Part shown: positions 1 to 7,806 of the stretch, piece after piece
How positions within the stretch are numbered: position 1 is the first letter of the stretch
How the letters are laid out: each line of letters begins with the position of its first letter
Assembly (NCBI GenBank): GCA_002417975.1
Contig: DIDE01000027.1
Location: 1 to 28,660, forward strand
DNA length: 28,660 nt
Direction of reading: 5' to 3'
Source: Eggerthellaceae bacterium UBA5808
GTDB taxonomy: Bacteria > Actinomycetota > Coriobacteriia > Coriobacteriales > Eggerthellaceae
Position numbers and translations under genes: made by a program
Notes under the pieces: model-generated
Told to the model about the DNA's origin: nothing
The model's input: only the letters and a program-made list of their open reading frames with translations
The model's database searches: none

Positions 1-1
1 A

Positions 2-112
2 CCTGCCGATTACGCGGCGGCTTCTGCTGCGATTCGCTTAGCAGCAAAAACTCCTGGTCCCGTATACGTACGCATGGGCCGCGCGAAAGTTCCTGCTGTT
101 TATGCTGACTGA
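2..112 (+). pseudogene. Transketolase C-terminal subunit, upstream fragment ending at in-frame TGA (partial, 5' end outside window)
   Basis: This is the 3' part of the pyrimidine-binding domain of a split transketolase, the subunit usually annotated as transketolase C-terminal section. The reading frame enters from outside the window and carries a run of small residues followed by GPVYVRMGRAKVP, typical of the end of the pyrimidine domain in this family. It then meets TGA at 110-112 and continues in the same frame into the transketolase C-terminal domain at 113-535. No frameshift is needed to join the two halves. The enzyme would work in the non-oxidative pentose phosphate pathway together with an N-terminal thiamine-diphosphate subunit expected upstream. 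TGA is used as an ordinary stop in this window (rnr, coaD, ftsY) and TGG encodes Trp, so code reassignment is unlikely. It may be a nonsense mutation, a base-call error or a readthrough site. Confidence 0.7.
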
Positions 113-535
113 GTGGAACTCGAGGCAGGTCATGCATATGTTTTGCGTGAGGGTCATGATGTATCGATCATTGCGTGTGGTGTTGAAATTCGTGAGGCGC
201 TCATCGCGCATGACATGCTAGCCGAAAAGGGTATCTCTGCCGAAGTTATCGATGCCTTCTCCGTGAAGCCACTCGATACTGCGACTATTATTGGTTCGGT
301 ACGAAAAACTGGATGTGCTGTTGCATGTGAGGAACATTCCATCTACGGTGGACTTGGATCTGCTGTGGCCGAAACGCTTGCGACTCAGTATCCAGCTCCT
401 CTTGAATGCATCGGAGTCAGAGATCATTTTGGCAAATCTGCATCCTTTGAGGAACTAATGCACCACTTTGGGCTGGATGCGCCTTCCATTGTTAAAGCTG
501 TGGAGAAGGTTAAAGCTCGTAAAGGTGTCTGCTAG
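113..535 (+). CDS. Transketolase C-terminal domain (in-frame continuation after TGA)
   Basis: These 140 codons encode the transketolase C-terminal domain. Visible family features include EAGHAYVLREGHDV, IIACGVEIREAL, DAFSVKPLD, EEHSIYGGLGSAVAE and GVRDHFGKS. They match the C-terminal section of two-subunit transketolases, where this domain helps dimerisation and cofactor binding. The only possible start at the 5' edge is GTG at 113, directly after the TGA stop. No Shine-Dalgarno sequence is visible in front of it, so independent translation looks weak unless it is coupled to the upstream stop. I read this as the second half of one gene interrupted at 110-112, not as a separate gene. It ends with TAG, 45 bases before ftsE. 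Whether the product is functional cannot be told from the sequence. Confidence 0.75.
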   Translation: MELEAGHAYVLREGHDVSIIACGVEIREALIAHDMLAEKGISAEVIDAFSVKPLDTATIIGSVRKTGCAVACEEHSIYGGLGSAVAETLATQYPAPLECIGVRDHFGKSASFEELMHHFGLDAPSIVKAVEKVKARKGVC

Positions 536-580
536 AATTTACCGTGTCTCAGTACATCAACAATATGAACGGAGTAGTCT

Positions 581-1423
581 GTGACAAATGCGAATAGCCA
601 GGGGATCTCTGCACGCAGGGATCGGCCGGTGTCGGCGCATGCGAGCCATTCGAAAGATATAACGGCTCAGCTGTCGTCAACCTTGCCCGACGTAGATGTA
701 TCATCTTCGCCGCAGCCTACGGGTACGCCAGTCATTACGTTCGATCATGTGACTAAGATTTACCCGGCTCAACCTAATAAACCAGCTCTAAATGAAATAT
801 CCGTACAAGTATATGCGGGCGAATTTGTCTTTCTCGTCGGTCATTCTGGGTCCGGCAAGTCCACGTTTATTCGTATGATTATTCGTGAACTTAAGCCAAC
901 TCAAGGCCATATTTATATTGCGAATGAAGACTTGTCCACGATGCGCAACTGGCGTGTGCCGTATCTGCGCCGTAACATCGGCTGTGTATTCCAGGACTTT
1001 AAATTGTTGCCGAATAAAACCGTATTCGAGAACGTTGCGTTTGCTCTTGAAGTAATCGGCAAATCGCGTCATGTCATCAAGACCCAGGTGCCAGAGGTAC
1101 TGCGCCTTGTTGGCTTGCAGGACAAATTGAGTAAGCGTCCTGACCAGCTTTCTGGTGGCGAACAACAACGTGTGTCTATTGCACGCGCTATTGTCAATCG
1201 TCCACCGCTGCTTGTTTGCGACGAACCTACCGGTAATTTGGATCCTCAGACGTCGCGTGGCATTATGGATCTTCTTGAACGAATTAATCGTACGGGTACA
1301 ACGGTACTCGTTGCTACACACGATCGTGAAATGGTCGATAACATGCGTCGCCGTGTAATCGCTCTAGATCGCGGCCATCTGACGCGTGACCAGGACAGGG
1401 GGGTGTACGGCTTCGATGTCTAG
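581..1423 (+). CDS. ftsE: Cell division ATP-binding protein FtsE, with long N-terminal extension
   Basis: FtsE is the ATPase of the FtsEX complex, an ABC-type machine that couples the cytoplasmic division apparatus to cell-wall hydrolases outside the membrane. The 280-residue product has Walker A GHSGSGKST (about 87-95), the Q-loop VFQDFKLL (about 136-143), the signature LSGGEQQR (190-197), Walker B LLVCDEPTGNLD (210-221) and the switch His in ATHD (about 247). The pair FQDFKLLP and DEPTGNLDP is typical of FtsE. The ABC domain begins near residue 51. The first 50 residues are a Ser/Thr/Pro-rich, probably disordered extension not found in the roughly 220-230-residue family members I know. The start is GTG at 581 with GGAG at 571-574. 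The 3' end overlaps ftsX by 8 bases, so the two are translationally coupled. Confidence 0.95.
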   Translation: MTNANSQGISARRDRPVSAHASHSKDITAQLSSTLPDVDVSSSPQPTGTPVITFDHVTKIYPAQPNKPALNEISVQVYAGEFVFLVGHSGSGKSTFIRMIIRELKPTQGHIYIANEDLSTMRNWRVPYLRRNIGCVFQDFKLLPNKTVFENVAFALEVIGKSRHVIKTQVPEVLRLVGLQDKLSKRPDQLSGGEQQRVSIARAIVNRPPLLVCDEPTGNLDPQTSRGIMDLLERINRTGTTVLVATHDREMVDNMRRRVIALDRGHLTRDQDRGVYGFDV

Positions 1424-2330
1424 TTTCTTTTATTTTCTCAGCGAGTCCGTTAAGGGCTTTGCTCGTAATCTATCTACAACATTAGGATCGATCGTAACGA
1501 TCTTCCTTTCGCTGCTTATTATTGGTATTTTCTGCATCGGTGGTTTCGTTGTGGACAATGTCGTTAAATCAGTCGAAAGTAAAGTATCGATTACGGCATA
1601 CGTTTCGGACGGTGCTTCCGAGTCGGATATTTCGACGTTGGAGAACTACATCAGCGGTCTTGACGGCGTTAAAAGCGTATCATTTACTACCAAAGATGAA
1701 GCGCTTGAGAATTTTAAGTCTTCGATGACAAGCAATCCTGAGATTGTAAATCAGCTTGATGGGCAGAATCCTCTTCCTGCTTCTATCGACGTCGAGCTTT
1801 CTGATGCTCAAGGCGTCGAAGGTATCGCTCAGCAAATTCAAAATAGTTCCGATTTCCAGTCTGTCTGCGATAACCCATCAAATCCGGCTGACTCGCTTAG
1901 GTATGGACAGAAGACGGTCGAGAAGCTATTCACGCTGACTAATTACGTTCGCTATATTGGTGTTGCACTTGTCATATTGCTCATCTTTATTGCATTCGTA
2001 TTCATCAACAATACGATTCGTCTTTCGATTCTTGCGAGTCGAAAAGAAATTGCGATTATGCGACTTGTTGGTGCATCGAATAACTTTATTCGTGGGCCAT
2101 TCCTGATGGAAGGTGCTCTCCACGCATTGATTGGCGCTGTGTTTGCTATTATCGGTTTGGAGTTGCTGCGTCAATTTGCGATTCCGAAAATCCAGGGAGC
2201 AATGCAATGGCTTCCGATTAATATTTCGGGTGAATCGTACCTGATGATTTATGTAATTCTTGCAGTAGCTGGCCTGCTTATTGGTCTTCTTGGCTCCACA
2301 CTCGCGATGCGTCGTTATCTTAAGGTGTAG
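1416..2330 (+). CDS. ftsX: Cell division permease-like protein FtsX
   Basis: FtsX is the membrane half of FtsEX. I chose ATG 1416 (304 residues) over the in-frame GTG at 1386 because a G-rich ribosome-binding stretch lies at about 1393-1402 and FtsX proteins normally start close to the motif seen here, with FLSESVKGFARN just after the Met. Transmembrane helix 1 is at about residues 23-46. A large extracellular domain follows (47-175), then three helices at about 178-199, 232-252 and 275-295, which is the standard four-helix topology. The short motif SRKEIAIMRLVGASNNFIRG before helix 3 is the conserved cytoplasmic coupling segment of FtsX. The extracellular loop would contact a peptidoglycan hydrolase or an adaptor. 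It overlaps ftsE and is followed 45 bases later by an S41 peptidase homologue. Confidence 0.95.
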   Translation: MSSFFYFLSESVKGFARNLSTTLGSIVTIFLSLLIIGIFCIGGFVVDNVVKSVESKVSITAYVSDGASESDISTLENYISGLDGVKSVSFTTKDEALENFKSSMTSNPEIVNQLDGQNPLPASIDVELSDAQGVEGIAQQIQNSSDFQSVCDNPSNPADSLRYGQKTVEKLFTLTNYVRYIGVALVILLIFIAFVFINNTIRLSILASRKEIAIMRLVGASNNFIRGPFLMEGALHALIGAVFAIIGLELLRQFAIPKIQGAMQWLPINISGESYLMIYVILAVAGLLIGLLGSTLAMRRYLKV

Positions 2331-2375
2331 GATATGATTTACCGTCGTATCAAATAGCTATAGAGAAGGTACTGC

Positions 2376-3647
2376 ATGACAAGGAAAAAGAGCGATTCAC
2401 TGCGCAAACAGGATGTGCAGACGCATAGAGCAATGCGCATTATGTTTATAATTATTTGCATCTGCTTCGCTTTTGTCTGTGGCTTTATACTTCGCGGAAA
2501 TCCCGACGCGCTTCATGCGTTGGGATTTTCGACGACTGTAGCTGACGAAGAACAAAATCCTGGAATGACCGTGAGCGGCAGTACCTATGATGCGCTATCG
2601 GCTCGCATTGCTGAATTCGAAGGAATCATTAGCGGTCAGAGTATTGATTCGCTCGATCTTGATCGAGCGACGAATGATATGCTGCAAAGTGCTTCAGGAA
2701 GTGTTAATGATTCCTATCTTCGCTATTACGACGAGTCTCATTATGAGTCGTACCTCAAAGATACATCCAAAACGTATACGGGTATTGGCGTTCTATTTGG
2801 AGAGTATGAGGGCAAGGCATATGTCACTGATGTCTTTGCTGGCTCAGAGGCTGAGGGCAAGGGTATTCAGTCTGGCGACTTCATTGTTGCTATCGATGGC
2901 GATCGAGGCCAAAATGGTTGGTCTCAAATCGAAGTTACCAAGAAGATTGCCCAGAGTGCTGGAGAAGAAGTTGTATTGACGCTTCGTCGTCCTGCGACGA
3001 TCGATGCCGATGGCGGTACGGAATATACGGTAACCGTCGAATGCTCTGATATGCTCGAGGCTAATGTAACGACTGAGCTCGTTAACGATAATGTCGGATA
3101 TATTAAACTCTCTCAAGTAACGCAAAATTCTGCTTCGCTCGTTCGCCAAGCTGTCTCTACGCTTATGGCCGAGGGAGCTCAGAGCTATGTACTTGATTTG
3201 CGCGATAATCCAGGCGGATATCTTACGCAATCGGTTGATCTTACCTCACTGTTTGTAAAGAGTGGAGTTGTCGCAGAAATTCAGACAAAGCAATCGCTTG
3301 TAACAAAGACGGCATCGGGGAGCACCGTGACTGATGCACCTCTTGTTGTACTCGTAAATAAGAATACGGCTGCAGCGGCTGAGGTTATTGCTGGTGGCTT
3401 ACAAGACAATAAACGCGCTACGATCGTTGGTGAGACAACACAGGGTAAAGGATCGGTTCAGTCGATCCAGGAGCTGTCATGGGGTGGAGCGCTTCGCTTT
3501 ACATCTGCTGCTTATAAGACGCCACTTGGTCATACCATTGACGGCGTTGGTATTAAACCTAATGTTCAGGTTGCGCTTGATTCCGGAAGCTCAACAGATA
3601 ATCAAAAGACGCTTGCTGTTGATACGGCATCGTCGCTCGTCCGTTAG
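2376..3647 (+). CDS. Membrane-anchored S41 (C-terminal processing) peptidase homologue, predicted inactive
   Basis: The 423-residue product has a basic N-terminus, one membrane anchor (about 21-40), a linker, a PDZ domain (about 132-225) and an S41 peptidase core (about 235-400). It is therefore expected outside the membrane. Family landmarks are GDFIVAIDG in the PDZ domain, VLDLRDNPGG (272-281), and the catalytic block with Lys358 in QGKGSVQ and Gln362. In CtpA/Prc/CtpB enzymes the nucleophile is the middle Ser of the SASASE motif, 25 residues before the Lys. Here this block reads TAAAAE, so position 333 is Ala (codon GCA at 3372-3374). The protein is therefore probably a pseudo-protease. 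It follows ftsEX and precedes rnr by 5 bases. The start ATG 2376 has AGAAGG at 2364-2369. A scaffold or regulatory role near FtsEX is inference only. Confidence 0.9.
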   Translation: MTRKKSDSLRKQDVQTHRAMRIMFIIICICFAFVCGFILRGNPDALHALGFSTTVADEEQNPGMTVSGSTYDALSARIAEFEGIISGQSIDSLDLDRATNDMLQSASGSVNDSYLRYYDESHYESYLKDTSKTYTGIGVLFGEYEGKAYVTDVFAGSEAEGKGIQSGDFIVAIDGDRGQNGWSQIEVTKKIAQSAGEEVVLTLRRPATIDADGGTEYTVTVECSDMLEANVTTELVNDNVGYIKLSQVTQNSASLVRQAVSTLMAEGAQSYVLDLRDNPGGYLTQSVDLTSLFVKSGVVAEIQTKQSLVTKTASGSTVTDAPLVVLVNKNTAAAAEVIAGGLQDNKRATIVGETTQGKGSVQSIQELSWGGALRFTSAAYKTPLGHTIDGVGIKPNVQVALDSGSSTDNQKTLAVDTASSLVR

Positions 3648-3652
3648 CGTGT

Positions 3653-5734
3653 ATGGTCATGGGTCGTTCGAGATCTAAGACCAGACGCCATCCCAGAAGC
3701 AATCCACGTGGAGTCATTTCCATTACAGCTGATGGCTTTGGTTTTGTTACAACAGCTGAGGGCGTCTTCTTTATTCCTGCGTCTAAAACTGCGTCAGCAT
3801 TCGATGGCGATCTTGTTGAGATAGCTCCGTCTTCGGTCAATCAGAATCATGCACAAACATCGAAGGCGCATAATCATATAGGCGAAAAACCTACTGCTCG
3901 TGTTGTGCGTATTGTTATGCGTGCTCACGACACACTTATTGGCAGATATGAGATTGCAGATCCGTTTGGCGTTGTCATCCCTGAAGATATCCATATTAAG
4001 CATGACATCTTCACTCAGCGCTCCGATAATCCATCGATATGTGATGGCGATCTTGTTCGTGTGCATATAACGGCTTTTCCCACACGTTCATCTGCTGCTA
4101 CTGGTGTAATTGAGGGCGTTATTGGGCATCAAGGTGATGAAAACCTCGATATAGAGACGCTCATTGCACATCACCATCTTGATACCGATTTTTCCGATGC
4201 TGCTGAACAAGAGGCACGCCGGATTCAATCGGAAGATGAGGATTATAGCGCTCTTGTTCAATCGGGCTATCGTGATATTCGCGATCGCTTTGTCTGTACG
4301 ATCGATCCTATTGATGCGCGTGACTTTGATGATGCCTTATCACTAGATCCGATCGATGATGATAAATGGCGTCTTGGAATTCATATTGCTGATGTATCTG
4401 CATATGTTCCATGGAATGGTGCAATAGATATTGATGCACGCAAACGATCGACGAGCGTATATCTTGCTGATCGCGTAATTCCTATGCTTCCCTTTCCAAT
4501 CTCGTCGGATAAAGCTTCTCTTATGCCTGATCAGACAAGAAGAACGTTAACAGTTGATGTAATATTTGATCAGGATTTCCGTATTCTGAGCTACGATATC
4601 TATCCTTCGCTCATATGCTCCAATGTTCGTCTTTCTTATGAGCAGGTTCAGGTATGTCTTGATGGATCACGTGATCATCTTCCTCAATCGTCAATCGTGC
4701 AGGCTATGAATAATGAGGCGACCCCAGCGGGAGCTTCTTCTCCTACAAAAAATGTATGGTCATCACTTATTGAAAGGCTCCCTCATTTGTCTCGTTTTGC
4801 ATCGACGCTCCATCGTCGACGCCAAGAGGCTGGTAGCATCGATTTTGATACCGTAGAGGCCAAAGTTGTTCTTGACGGTGATGGACATCCCGTTGATGTG
4901 CGTATTCGTCAGCGGACACAGGCAACATCGTGCGTTGAGGAGGCAATGATTCTTGCGAATGAATGTGTTGCTCGTCGTCTGCGTGATACAGATTCTGCGG
5001 GAGTTTTTCGTGTCCATGATGCTCCGATCATCGACAATCTTAAGGACACACTTGCAGTTCTTACCGAATTCGATTCGATGAAGGGTATTGATCAAGACGC
5101 ATTTGTGTGTGGTGATCCGCATGCTCTTCAGGACGTGCTTCGTCGAGCACAAGGGCGTACCGAAGCACCGCTCGTGTCGTCGTTGCTTCTTCGCTCGATG
5201 CAACGTGCGGTTTATGCTCCAGACTGTCGACCGCATTATGGTCTAGCAAGTGAGGCATATTGTCATTTTACCAGTCCAATTCGACGTTATCCTGATCTTG
5301 TCGTTCATCGTATGCTTAAAGCCCTTATCTTCCATCCGAGCGATACCTATACGCAACAGTGTGATGCGACGCCTAGCATTGCCGAACACGCATCGGCGAT
5401 GGAACGCATTGCAGATGAAGCAGCGCGAGAAAGTCAGGAACTTAAACTTGTCGAATATATGCGTCAGTCAGTTGGGTTGTCGTTTCGCGGTATGATTTCT
5501 GGCGTAACAACCTATGGCGTTTATGTCCGTCTGGATAACACCGTCGAAGGACTAATTCCCGTTAGGGCTCTTGGTGAGGATTACTTTGCACTTGATGTTG
5601 CACGCCACCTTCTTCGAGGGCAATCTTCGGGTCGTATATATCGATTAGGTCAGCCGCTTGACGTTGCTATTGTTGCTGCTCCCGAGCATGCGCGTCGACT
5701 TGATATGAGACTTGCAGGTAAAGTCGCTTCGTGA
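3653..5734 (+). CDS. rnr: Ribonuclease R (RNB-family 3'-5' exoribonuclease)
   Basis: RNase R is a processive hydrolytic 3'-5' exoribonuclease that degrades structured RNA, rRNA fragments and, with SmpB-tmRNA, non-stop mRNA. The 693-residue protein has an N-terminal basic stretch, cold-shock type RNA-binding domains (about 18-180), the RNB catalytic domain and a C-terminal S1 domain (about 605-690, motif MISGVTTYGVYVRLDNTVEGLI). The catalytic Asp cluster IDPIDARDFDDAL lies at about residues 216-228. The RNB hallmark HFTSPIRRYPDLVVHR is near 535-550. A segment around residues 345-365 (PQSSIVQAMNNEATPAGASS) looks like a lineage-specific loop. The start ATG 3653 lies 5 bases after the S41 stop without a clear Shine-Dalgarno, so coupling is likely. 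A second ATG at 3659 is possible. smpB lies one gene downstream of its neighbour. Confidence 0.95.
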   Translation: MVMGRSRSKTRRHPRSNPRGVISITADGFGFVTTAEGVFFIPASKTASAFDGDLVEIAPSSVNQNHAQTSKAHNHIGEKPTARVVRIVMRAHDTLIGRYEIADPFGVVIPEDIHIKHDIFTQRSDNPSICDGDLVRVHITAFPTRSSAATGVIEGVIGHQGDENLDIETLIAHHHLDTDFSDAAEQEARRIQSEDEDYSALVQSGYRDIRDRFVCTIDPIDARDFDDALSLDPIDDDKWRLGIHIADVSAYVPWNGAIDIDARKRSTSVYLADRVIPMLPFPISSDKASLMPDQTRRTLTVDVIFDQDFRILSYDIYPSLICSNVRLSYEQVQVCLDGSRDHLPQSSIVQAMNNEATPAGASSPTKNVWSSLIERLPHLSRFASTLHRRRQEAGSIDFDTVEAKVVLDGDGHPVDVRIRQRTQATSCVEEAMILANECVARRLRDTDSAGVFRVHDAPIIDNLKDTLAVLTEFDSMKGIDQDAFVCGDPHALQDVLRRAQGRTEAPLVSSLLLRSMQRAVYAPDCRPHYGLASEAYCHFTSPIRRYPDLVVHRMLKALIFHPSDTYTQQCDATPSIAEHASAMERIADEAARESQELKLVEYMRQSVGLSFRGMISGVTTYGVYVRLDNTVEGLIPVRALGEDYFALDVARHLLRGQSSGRIYRLGQPLDVAIVAAPEHARRLDMRLAGKVAS

Positions 5735-5760
5735 CCTTTCGCGAGGCATACGTTGTTGGG

Positions 5761-5766
5761 TATACT
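5761..5766 (+). promoter_or_regulatory. Possible -10 element for the M42 peptidase gene
   Basis: TATACT sits 32 bases before the ATG of the M42 gene, in the 64-base gap after rnr. A matching -35 box is not convincing; the best is TTTCGC about 18 bases upstream. The same GGTATACT string appears before the Asp23 gene at 8316-8323. Confidence 0.3.
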
Positions 5767-5798
5767 AAGTGTTCGCATATAAAGAGGAGCATATATAT

Positions 5799-6869
5799 AT
5801 GGATAGCAAAGATGAACAGTTTCTCAAAACAATTCTAGAAACGCCTTCAGTTACGGGTACTGAATCGAACGTCGCACGGCTCGTTCGTGAGCGTTTGGGC
5901 AATACGGCTGATGAAGTGCAAACCGATGTAATGGGATCCGTCCATGCGCGGTTGTCAGGAACGTCGCAGAACGCCCCATCGGTAATGATTGCTGCTCATA
6001 TGGACGAAATCGGACTTATGGTGCGCTATATTTCTGACGAAGGATTTATTAGCTTTACAACAGTTGGCGGAATCGATGCTGGATTGATGCCAGGAATGCG
6101 CGTTGATGTCCATTGTGAAGGTAAACCGCTACGTGGTGTTATTGGCCGTAAACCGATCCATCTTGTTCCTGCTGATGAGCGTAAAACGGTTACGCCGGTT
6201 AATCAGCTTGTTGTAGATCTGGGCATGTCAGCTGATGAGGTAAAAAGTAAGGTGCGCATCGGCGATACGATGACGTTTGCTGTAGGCTTTGAACCCTTTG
6301 GCACTCACATGGCGGTATCTCGAGGATTTGATGATAAAGCTGGTGTGTTTATCGCTATTCGCACTATGGAGCTTATCAAAGAAGCGGGCGGTGCTCCTGG
6401 TGATTATATTTGTGCGGCGACTGTGCAAGAGGAAATTGGTTTACGCGGTGGAATCACCAGCGCATATGGTGTAAATCCTGATGTGGGTATTGCGTTTGAT
6501 GTCACTCATGCAACGGATTATCCTCATATCGATAAAGAAAAGTTTGGCTCAATCGCTTGTGGATCTGGCCCGGTAATTGCACGTGGACCAAATTGCAATC
6601 CTGTTGTCACTGAGCGATTAATTGCTTCTGCTGAGGCTGAACATATTGATTATCAGCTTGAAGCAGAGCCTGGGGTAACGGGAACGGATGCCGGCGCAAT
6701 TCAAGTATCTCGCGGAGGTACAGCATGCGGATTAGTATCGCTGCCACTGCGTTATATGCATACGCCTACCGAGGTAATTTCTCTCGATGACGTTGATGCT
6801 TGCGCCAAACTACTTTCTCGGTTTATTCTTGATCTTGATGAAGATGTATCGTTTGTCCCGGGGATGTAG
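5799..6869 (+). CDS. M42 family aminopeptidase (glutamyl aminopeptidase / cellulase-M like)
   Basis: M42 enzymes are cytosolic di-metal aminopeptidases that form large tetrahedral assemblies and trim peptides. The 356-residue product carries the metal and catalytic residues: His67 and Asp69 in AAHMDE, Asp178/Asp179 in GFDDKAG, Glu211 and Glu212 in VQEEIGLRG, Asp234 in AFDVTHA and His321 in RYMHTPTEV. All expected ligands are present, so it should be active. ATG 5799 was preferred over the in-frame GTG at 5769 because AGAGGAG at 5783-5789 is well spaced for it. The gene is followed by smpB after only 3 bases. Substrate preference (glutamyl, leucyl or general) cannot be assigned from sequence. 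Its place beside rnr and smpB is compatible with recycling peptides from degraded proteins, but that is inference. Confidence 0.92.
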   Translation: MDSKDEQFLKTILETPSVTGTESNVARLVRERLGNTADEVQTDVMGSVHARLSGTSQNAPSVMIAAHMDEIGLMVRYISDEGFISFTTVGGIDAGLMPGMRVDVHCEGKPLRGVIGRKPIHLVPADERKTVTPVNQLVVDLGMSADEVKSKVRIGDTMTFAVGFEPFGTHMAVSRGFDDKAGVFIAIRTMELIKEAGGAPGDYICAATVQEEIGLRGGITSAYGVNPDVGIAFDVTHATDYPHIDKEKFGSIACGSGPVIARGPNCNPVVTERLIASAEAEHIDYQLEAEPGVTGTDAGAIQVSRGGTACGLVSLPLRYMHTPTEVISLDDVDACAKLLSRFILDLDEDVSFVPGM

Positions 6870-6872
6870 GAT

Positions 6873-7340
6873 ATGAAGCGCGAAGAACGTCTGATAGCAA
6901 AAAACCGCAAGGCTTTTCACGAATACGAAATTCTTCGTACGTTTGAGGTAGGTATTGTCTTAACGGGTACCGAAGTGTGCTCTCTGCGTGAGAGCAATTG
7001 CCAGTTGACGGATTGCTTTGCGCTTATACGTAACGGCGAAGTTTGGCTCAATAATTTGCATATTCATCCTTATAGTCATGGGAACTTATGCAATCCTGAG
7101 CCTGATCGTCGTCGTAAGCTTTTGCTTCATCGCAATGAGATTCGTGCTTTATCTCAGGAGACGCGGGAGCGGGGGATGGCACTTATTCCCATAAAGATGT
7201 ATTTTACCAGGCATAACCTCGTTAAGGTCGAACTTGCTGTTTGTAAGGGAAAGAAGCTCTACGATAAGCGAGCAAGCATGGCGGCTCGTGATTCGCAGCG
7301 TTCGATCGAACGGGTTCTTAAACAGCAGAACCGCAGATAG
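6873..7340 (+). CDS. smpB: SsrA-binding protein SmpB
   Basis: SmpB binds tmRNA and brings it to ribosomes stalled on messages lacking a stop codon. The 155-residue length is usual. Landmarks are the N-terminal AKNRKAFHEYEI, the oligonucleotide-binding core with GIVLTGTEVCSLRESNCQL, the segment NPEPDRRRKLLLHRNEI, and the C-terminal basic tail GKKLYDKRASMAARDSQRSI, which folds into the mRNA channel of the ribosome. The start ATG 6873 is 3 bases after the M42 stop, with TAGGA overlapping that stop. The gene is close to rnr, its functional partner, and 8 bases before a small hyperacidic gene. No tmRNA gene (ssrA) was found in the window: I saw no tRNA-like acceptor end with CCA and no encoded proteolysis tag. 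Confidence 0.96.
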   Translation: MKREERLIAKNRKAFHEYEILRTFEVGIVLTGTEVCSLRESNCQLTDCFALIRNGEVWLNNLHIHPYSHGNLCNPEPDRRRKLLLHRNEIRALSQETRERGMALIPIKMYFTRHNLVKVELAVCKGKKLYDKRASMAARDSQRSIERVLKQQNRR

Positions 7341-7348
7341 GAGACACC

Positions 7349-7708
7349 ATGGCCGACGAAACAACCAGCCGTACCGATGCCGATGAAATAGAGGAAAGCC
7401 AAGAGGCTGTCGAATCTGAATCTATTGATCAGGAAGTTGCTGAATCTGATAGTGATGATCAAGAAATAACTGATTCCAAGGAATCCGAGTCTGAAGATGT
7501 CGATTCCGAGGATGCGGAATCTGTAGAAGATGACGCTGAGGAAGACTCCGCAGATAGTGAAGAGCACAATGCTGAGTATGAAAAGGTTCAGGGGGCAACT
7601 GACGATCTTAATGAGATCTATAAGGATGGCGCTGCCGTTGCTCATGAACTTAAGGATGCTTTTGACGAAATCAAGTCTGCATTCGATTTTTCGTCGTTTC
7701 TCAAGTAA
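7349..7708 (+). CDS. Hyperacidic small protein of unknown function
   Basis: I do not recognise this 119-residue product. Residues 1-80 are extremely acidic: 37 of 80 are Asp or Glu, mixed with Ser and almost no hydrophobics, so this part is almost certainly disordered. Residues about 80-119 differ. They contain spaced hydrophobics (ATDDLNEIY, AAVAHELKDAFDEIKSAF) that could form one or two amphipathic helices. There is no signal peptide or membrane segment. ATG 7349 has a good AGGAG at 7339-7343 overlapping the end of smpB, so it is in the smpB operon and really translated. An acidic partner for a basic RNA-binding protein, or a charge mimic of nucleic acid, is possible but only a guess. Acidic Ser-rich tails also occur in the DUF177 protein and FtsY of this window. 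Confidence 0.75.
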   Translation: MADETTSRTDADEIEESQEAVESESIDQEVAESDSDDQEITDSKESESEDVDSEDAESVEDDAEEDSADSEEHNAEYEKVQGATDDLNEIYKDGAAVAHELKDAFDEIKSAFDFSSFLK

Positions 7709-7753
7709 CTACGCATAAGGTAAAGCAGGTTTATTCTTTGACTTGTTTCTATA

Positions 7754-7806
7754 AATTATGGGCGCCGACCTGCACCGACACCCATAATTGGACACACATT
7801 TTGTCC
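7754..7806 (+). terminator. Stem-loops downstream of the smpB operon, possible terminator
   Basis: A 9-base perfect inverted repeat (AATTATGGG at 7754-7762, CCCATAATT at 7781-7789) encloses an 18-base GC-rich loop. It is directly followed by a smaller hairpin, GGACA 7790-7794 with TGTCC 7802-7806. There is no strong T-run, so termination is uncertain. No tRNA or tmRNA fold was recognised here. Confidence 0.4.

Noticed and set aside
110..112. Reassignment of TGA to Trp or another amino acid in this genome
   Set aside because: rnr, coaD, ftsY and the SepIVA-like gene all end with TGA at family-appropriate positions, and TGG is used for Trp throughout.
788..1321. Open minus-strand frame of 177 codons opposite ftsE
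   Set aside because: It is a shadow of ftsE with no ribosome-binding site and no recognisable domain. The same applies to the long minus-strand frames opposite smc (19203-19730, 20427-21020).
4665..4676. Palindrome GATCACGTGATC, considered as a parS-like site
   Set aside because: It shares only the CACGTG core with the parS consensus, lies inside the rnr coding frame and has no second copy nearby.
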